Part shown: positions 60,807-64,000 of the stretch, piece by piece
Layout of the letters: the number at the start of each line of letters is the position of its first letter
Position numbering within the stretch: the stretch's first letter is position 1
NCBI RefSeq assembly: GCF_001612555.1
Contig: NZ_CP015110.1
Location: forward strand, 3,319,729-3,383,728
DNA: 64,000 nucleotides
Source of the DNA: Acinetobacter sp. TGL-Y2
GTDB taxonomy: Bacteria > Pseudomonadota > Gammaproteobacteria > Pseudomonadales > Moraxellaceae
Direction: 5' to 3'
The notes under the pieces: model-generated
The model's input: only the letters and a program-made list of their open reading frames with translations
Databases searched by the model: none
Told to the model about the DNA's origin: nothing
Program-made: the position numbers and the translations under genes

Positions 60807-62564
60807 CTAGCTGGTTGGTGGAGTTTCTTCGGCTGTATTGACACGTGATTTTGCAACATTTTTGTTGATCATACTTTGTTGCAAGATGGTGATACTGTTG
60901 TTGACAATCCAGTACAACACCAAGCCTGAAGGGAAGAACAACATAAATACTGTGAAAATGATCGGCATAAACTTGAACACTTTCGCTTGCATTGGGTCAG
61001 CAGGCTGTGGGTTCAATGATTGCTGAACAAACATGGTCACACCCATCAACAACGGCAAGATAAACCATGGATCCATTGCAGATAAATCTTGAATCCAACC
61101 GAGCCAAGGTGCATGACGAAGTTCAACCGATTCCATCAATACCCAATACAGCGCAAGGAAGATTGGCATTTGAAGAAGAAGTGGTAAACAACCAGACAAT
61201 GGGTTCACTTGCTCGCGTTTGTAAAGCGCCATCATTTCTTGAGAGAAACGCATACGGTCTTCACCAAACTCTTCTTTCATACGCTGCATTTCAGGTGCAA
61301 TCACACGCATTTTCGCCATTGAGCGATAGCTCTTAGACGACAATGGCCAAAGAATCAATTTCACCAGAACCGTCAATAAAATAATTGACCAACCCCAGTT
61401 GCCCACAATGCCATGGAAGAATTGCAAACCTAAGAACAATAGTTTAGCAATTGGCCATAACCAACCGTAATCTACAGTTTGGTTTAAACCCACCGCCAAG
61501 TCTTTTAATTCAGATTGAATTTTTGGACCTGAATAGAAGGTTGCGTCCACAGTCATGGTTTTGCCTGCAGGAACATTGATCGTTGGAGACGTAAAACCAA
61601 TGATGTTCATACCATCAGCAGATTTACGTGATTCCAACTTCGCAGAATACGGCTGTGTACCAAAATGACCTGGAATCCAAGCACTCACGAAGTAATGTTG
61701 AACCATAGCAACCCAACCACCTTTGGCCTCTGTGCTCAACTTCTCTTCTGTAAAGTTATCAAACTTTAACTTGTTATAGTGTTCATCTGGTGTACCCCAA
61801 GCGCCACCTAGGTAAGTTCCAAGGGTAAAGATCCCTTGATCCGATTTACCTGGATCGTCTGAATTATCACGTTTGATTTGACCAAACATCTGACCTTGCC
61901 AGTTTTGCGCGCTACGGTTCACAACCTGATAGCTCACATTGACTGGGTAATTACCTTCTTTGAAAGTAAAGGTCTTAATAATTTCTACGCCATCAGCAGT
62001 TTTCAATACCATAGGTACTGACAACACTTTTTCAGCTTGACCTTCTTTCGTTTGAGAAGATTTTGCATCTGCTAATGTATAGCTCGATTTTTCAAATTCG
62101 TAACTAGGGCGACCACTGCGGCTACTGTCTGGTCCATTTAAACCAATCAGGCCTGACTGAGCGACATAGGTTCTTTTTTCATCATTTTCAAGCATAACAA
62201 ATGATTGATCACTGTCTTTGCTCTTGTCATGATTCAAAAGTTCAATACGAACGATATCGCCACCTTTTGGACTAATCCAAAGATGATATACATCAGTCTG
62301 AACTGAAATCAATTGTTGATTTACAGGTGCTGGAGCAGCTGTATTTTGTTGTGCAGCAGCAATATTTGCTTGCGGAATGTCTGTCACAACCGCGGCTGTT
62401 TCGCTATTTGGCAAATCTGCAGATACATCATGCGCAACCACTGCAGCCGGCTTTGGCTGAACGGCAGTTTCGGCATGACCATAATCTTTTTGCCAAGCTA
62501 AAATAAGCAAATATGCGGTGACGAACATGGCCCCGAGAATTGCAAATCTGGCCCATTGTTGCAT
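60807..62564 (-). CDS. yidC: Membrane protein insertase YidC
   Basis: A 585-aa inner-membrane insertase that works with or without SecYEG. It has an N-terminal anchor (residues 3-22), a large periplasmic beta-sandwich domain (about 70-350), and the conserved five-helix core with L-L-Q-M-P-I-F-L-A-L-Y and W-P-L-S-S-K-S-Y-R-S-M-A-K-M near 420. Gene order rnpA-yidD-yidC is the standard origin-side order. The stretch between the anchor and the beta domain is low-complexity (Ala, Val, Asn, Gln-rich). Confidence 0.97.
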   Translation of the reverse strand: MQQWARFAILGAMFVTAYLLILAWQKDYGHAETAVQPKPAAVVAHDVSADLPNSETAAVVTDIPQANIAAAQQNTAAPAPVNQQLISVQTDVYHLWISPKGGDIVRIELLNHDKSKDSDQSFVMLENDEKRTYVAQSGLIGLNGPDSSRSGRPSYEFEKSSYTLADAKSSQTKEGQAEKVLSVPMVLKTADGVEIIKTFTFKEGNYPVNVSYQVVNRSAQNWQGQMFGQIKRDNSDDPGKSDQGIFTLGTYLGGAWGTPDEHYNKLKFDNFTEEKLSTEAKGGWVAMVQHYFVSAWIPGHFGTQPYSAKLESRKSADGMNIIGFTSPTINVPAGKTMTVDATFYSGPKIQSELKDLAVGLNQTVDYGWLWPIAKLLFLGLQFFHGIVGNWGWSIILLTVLVKLILWPLSSKSYRSMAKMRVIAPEMQRMKEEFGEDRMRFSQEMMALYKREQVNPLSGCLPLLLQMPIFLALYWVLMESVELRHAPWLGWIQDLSAMDPWFILPLLMGVTMFVQQSLNPQPADPMQAKVFKFMPIIFTVFMLFFPSGLVLYWIVNNSITILQQSMINKNVAKSRVNTAEETPPTS

Positions 62565-62569
62565 ATCGT

Positions 62570-62890
62570 TTACCCCAAATGGTTAGAGTGATTTTGGTTC
62601 AAAAAACGCTCACGCAAGGGTACAGGAACGTGAGTCATTTGAGAATCTATTTGCTGAAATGAAATAAAACGAATTGCTTTTTTCGGAACAGGATCGTAAC
62701 CACTTCCACCCCAAGGGTGACATCGACAGACACGCTTCGTTGCATACCAGACACCTTTCATCGAGCCGTGCGTATGGATTGCTTCTAGCGAATATTGAGA
62801 ACAAGTTGGAATATAACGACAACGAGGTCCAAGGAGCGGACTAATCGCAATTTGATAGAAACGAATCAACCAATGCAATATACGAACCAT
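62570..62890 (-). CDS. yidD: Membrane protein insertion efficiency factor YidD
   Basis: A 106-aa small amphipathic protein that aids membrane insertion next to YidC. The family pattern [18 protein letters not shown] and [15 protein letters not shown] is complete, with its conserved cysteines. It is 9 bp after rnpA and 5 bp before yidC, so the genes are co-transcribed. Confidence 0.95.
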   Translation of the reverse strand: MVRILHWLIRFYQIAISPLLGPRCRYIPTCSQYSLEAIHTHGSMKGVWYATKRVCRCHPWGGSGYDPVPKKAIRFISFQQIDSQMTHVPVPLRERFLNQNHSNHLG

Positions 62891-62899
62891 TGGCCACCT

Positions 62900-63292
62900 C
62901 TAATTTTGAGGAGAGGAAATAGATATTTTTTGATGTTTTTTTACAAGACGCTGAAGCTTTTGCCACGCAAATTGTAACTGTTGATGCAATTCAGCATTAG
63001 GCACTGCTTCTATACCGACTTTTGGCATAACCACAATATCCAATACATCTAGTTGTTGCTGATGTAAGCGAAAGCTTTCACGAGCAATACGTTTTATTCG
63101 ATTTCTTTCGTGCGCACGGCGCACTTTTTTCTTGGCAACAACAATTCCTAAACGGCTTTTCGGCTGTTCAGTGCATTTTGCAAGAAAGAGGAAATGGGGT
63201 TGATGCACTTTAAAAAGCGCACCATCAAATACACCTTTGTAATCTGCAGCACATCGGATTCTCACCTCTGGACTGAAACTATAAAGTGTCAT
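62900..63292 (-). CDS. rnpA: Ribonuclease P protein component
   Basis: A 130-aa basic protein that with the RnpB RNA processes tRNA 5' ends. It carries the family signature [17 protein letters not shown] near residue 64 and F-S-P-E-V-R-I-R at the start. The ATG at 63292 gives the usual length and starts M-T-L-Y-S-F-S; an in-frame ATG at 63301 adds three residues. Confidence 0.95.
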   Translation of the reverse strand: MTLYSFSPEVRIRCAADYKGVFDGALFKVHQPHFLFLAKCTEQPKSRLGIVVAKKKVRRAHERNRIKRIARESFRLHQQQLDVLDIVVMPKVGIEAVPNAELHQQLQFAWQKLQRLVKKHQKISISSPQN

Positions 63293-63324
63293 AACACCCA
63301 TATCGTCGATAAGACTAACTGCGA

Positions 63325-63459
63325 TTAAACAGTTAGGCTTTGCCGACCTTTTGCACGACGACGAGCTAAAACTTGACGACCTGCTTTAGTAGCCATACGT
63401 GCGCGGAAACCATGAACGCGTTTGCGCTTTAATTCAGATGGTTGGAAAGTACGTTTCAT
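63325..63459 (-). CDS. rpmH: Ribosomal protein L34
   Basis: A 44-aa, very basic 50S protein. It reads [18 protein letters not shown] from ATG 63459 and ends Q-S-L-T-V, a textbook L34. It is the first gene of the rpmH-rnpA-yidD-yidC operon, separated from rnpA by 32 bp, and lies next to the putative chromosome origin, its usual neighbour. Confidence 0.98.
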   Translation of the reverse strand: MKRTFQPSELKRKRVHGFRARMATKAGRQVLARRRAKGRQSLTV

Positions 63460-63497
63460 ATCGAAACTCCAAAATTGGTGTTCTATAAAGGTTCGCG

Positions 63498-63526
63498 ATT
63501 GTATTGTGCATTCTTTGTTCTGTCAA
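63498..63526 (-). promoter_or_regulatory. rpmH operon promoter
   Basis: On the minus strand, TTGACA (63521-63526) and TACAAT (63498-63503) are exactly 17 bp apart: a near-consensus sigma-70 promoter about 38 bp upstream of the rpmH start. Confidence 0.88.
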
Positions 63527-63669
63527 GAATTAACAGTTTTTGTTACATCGTTTCTAGGATGATCTTTTTTTGTTTAAAAATAATCCTAAATAGCCTCTAA
63601 TTCTATTACTCACAGCTTAAATGCTTGTTTTATAAAAGCTATATAAGATATCTACAACAATATCCTCAG

Positions 63670-64000
63670 AGTTATCCATAGGTCTATTGTTTTTAACTGA
63701 ATATCAATTGGTTTGAATTTAAATTTAAATTATGCAGTTTATCCCCAGATTTCTTTGTTGTAGTATATAAATTCAAATTTATAAATTTAAGTTTATTATT
63801 ATTAGAAGCTGTTTTTTCTGTGGAAATCTCTATATTTTAAAATTAAATCATCGTGTTATCTTGTGAATAACCCTGTCTTTATGATGCGCATGTTTTGCGG
63901 ATAACTTTGAGGTTTTATTTATCCACAGCTTGTGGAAAAGCTTATCCACATGCGATTTAAATTTAAAATTTCAAATTTAAATTCATTCTTTTGCTGTTTT
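63670..64000. other. oriC: Putative chromosome origin (oriC) with DnaA boxes, cut by the window edge
   Basis: Seven DnaA-box-like 9-mers occur: TTATCCATA (63672), TTATCCCCA (63739), TTATTCACA on minus (63862), TTATCCGCA on minus (63896), TTATCCACA (63919), TTTTCCACA on minus (63931) and TTATCCACA (63942). AT-rich stretches with TTTGAATTTAAA-like motifs lie between them (63714-63735, 63768-63795, 63955-63982). Position between rpmH and, presumably, dnaA beyond the edge is where many gammaproteobacterial origins lie. Confidence 0.82.

Overview
This window looks like an Acinetobacter chromosome (AT-rich, gammaproteobacterial gene content). The evidence is a divergent type VI secretion (T6SS) locus with the Acinetobacter arrangement (no tssJ, tagX at the end), a BlsA-like BLUF gene, the ribF-ileS-lspA-fkpB cluster, and an origin-proximal mnmE-yidC-yidD-rnpA-rpmH block. 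The right edge runs into what looks like oriC: seven DnaA-box-like 9-mers in AT-rich DNA upstream of rpmH. A near-perfect ParB site (parS) lies about 6.5 kb from it. The rRNA operon and the mnmE-rpmH block are both transcribed away from that putative origin.

Layout. 1-290: 5' part of a TDT-family transporter. 498-5416: riboflavin kinase/FAD synthetase, isoleucyl-tRNA synthetase, signal peptidase II and an FKBP prolyl isomerase, with short overlaps and closed by a terminator. 5542-7697: an FMN reductase and a secreted M20 peptidase. 7727-8774: a complete IS30-family element with a 3-bp target duplication, inserted just upstream of the M20 gene. 8925-30967: the T6SS. The leftward arm is asaA-tssB-tssC-hcp-tssE-tssF-tssG-(accessory)-tssM-tagF-(OmpA-like)-PAAR. 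The rightward arm is tssH-tssA-tssK-tssL-(accessory)-tagX. Together they encode the sheath, tube, baseplate, membrane complex, recycling ATPase and a peptidoglycan hydrolase that opens the wall for assembly; no vgrG or obvious effector gene is present. 31147-32395: a decayed phytase-like lipoprotein gene followed by an 11-bp minisatellite. 32598-38430: a full rRNA operon on the minus strand (16S, tRNA-Ile, tRNA-Ala, 23S, 5S) with promoter and terminator.

38825-49149: a matrixin-like metalloprotease, a small acidic protein, an MltB-type transglycosylase, an unusual AT-rich gene-free stretch with two perfect DnaA boxes, purK-purE, a DUF486 protein, mpl, a frameshifted BLUF gene, and a small membrane-protein gene split by two adjacent insertion sequences (IS630 and IS5 families). 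Removing both elements restores one open frame exactly. 49173-58891: two tandem GNAT paralogues, a sugar-efflux MFS transporter, a Mn-sensing yybP-ykoY riboswitch controlling a TerC protein, a nucleotidyltransferase, guanine deaminase, hypoxanthine phosphoribosyltransferase, a GlsB/YeaQ protein, a DsbC-type protein, a second MFS transporter and an OB-fold periplasmic protein. 59361-63459: mnmE, yidC, yidD, rnpA and rpmH, then the origin region.

The most interesting items are the second DnaA-box/AT-motif cluster 22 kb from the putative origin, the doubly interrupted membrane gene, parS, the riboswitch and the poly-A frameshift in the BLUF gene. I see no clearly new multi-gene system; the T6SS accessory genes are the least-understood proteins here.
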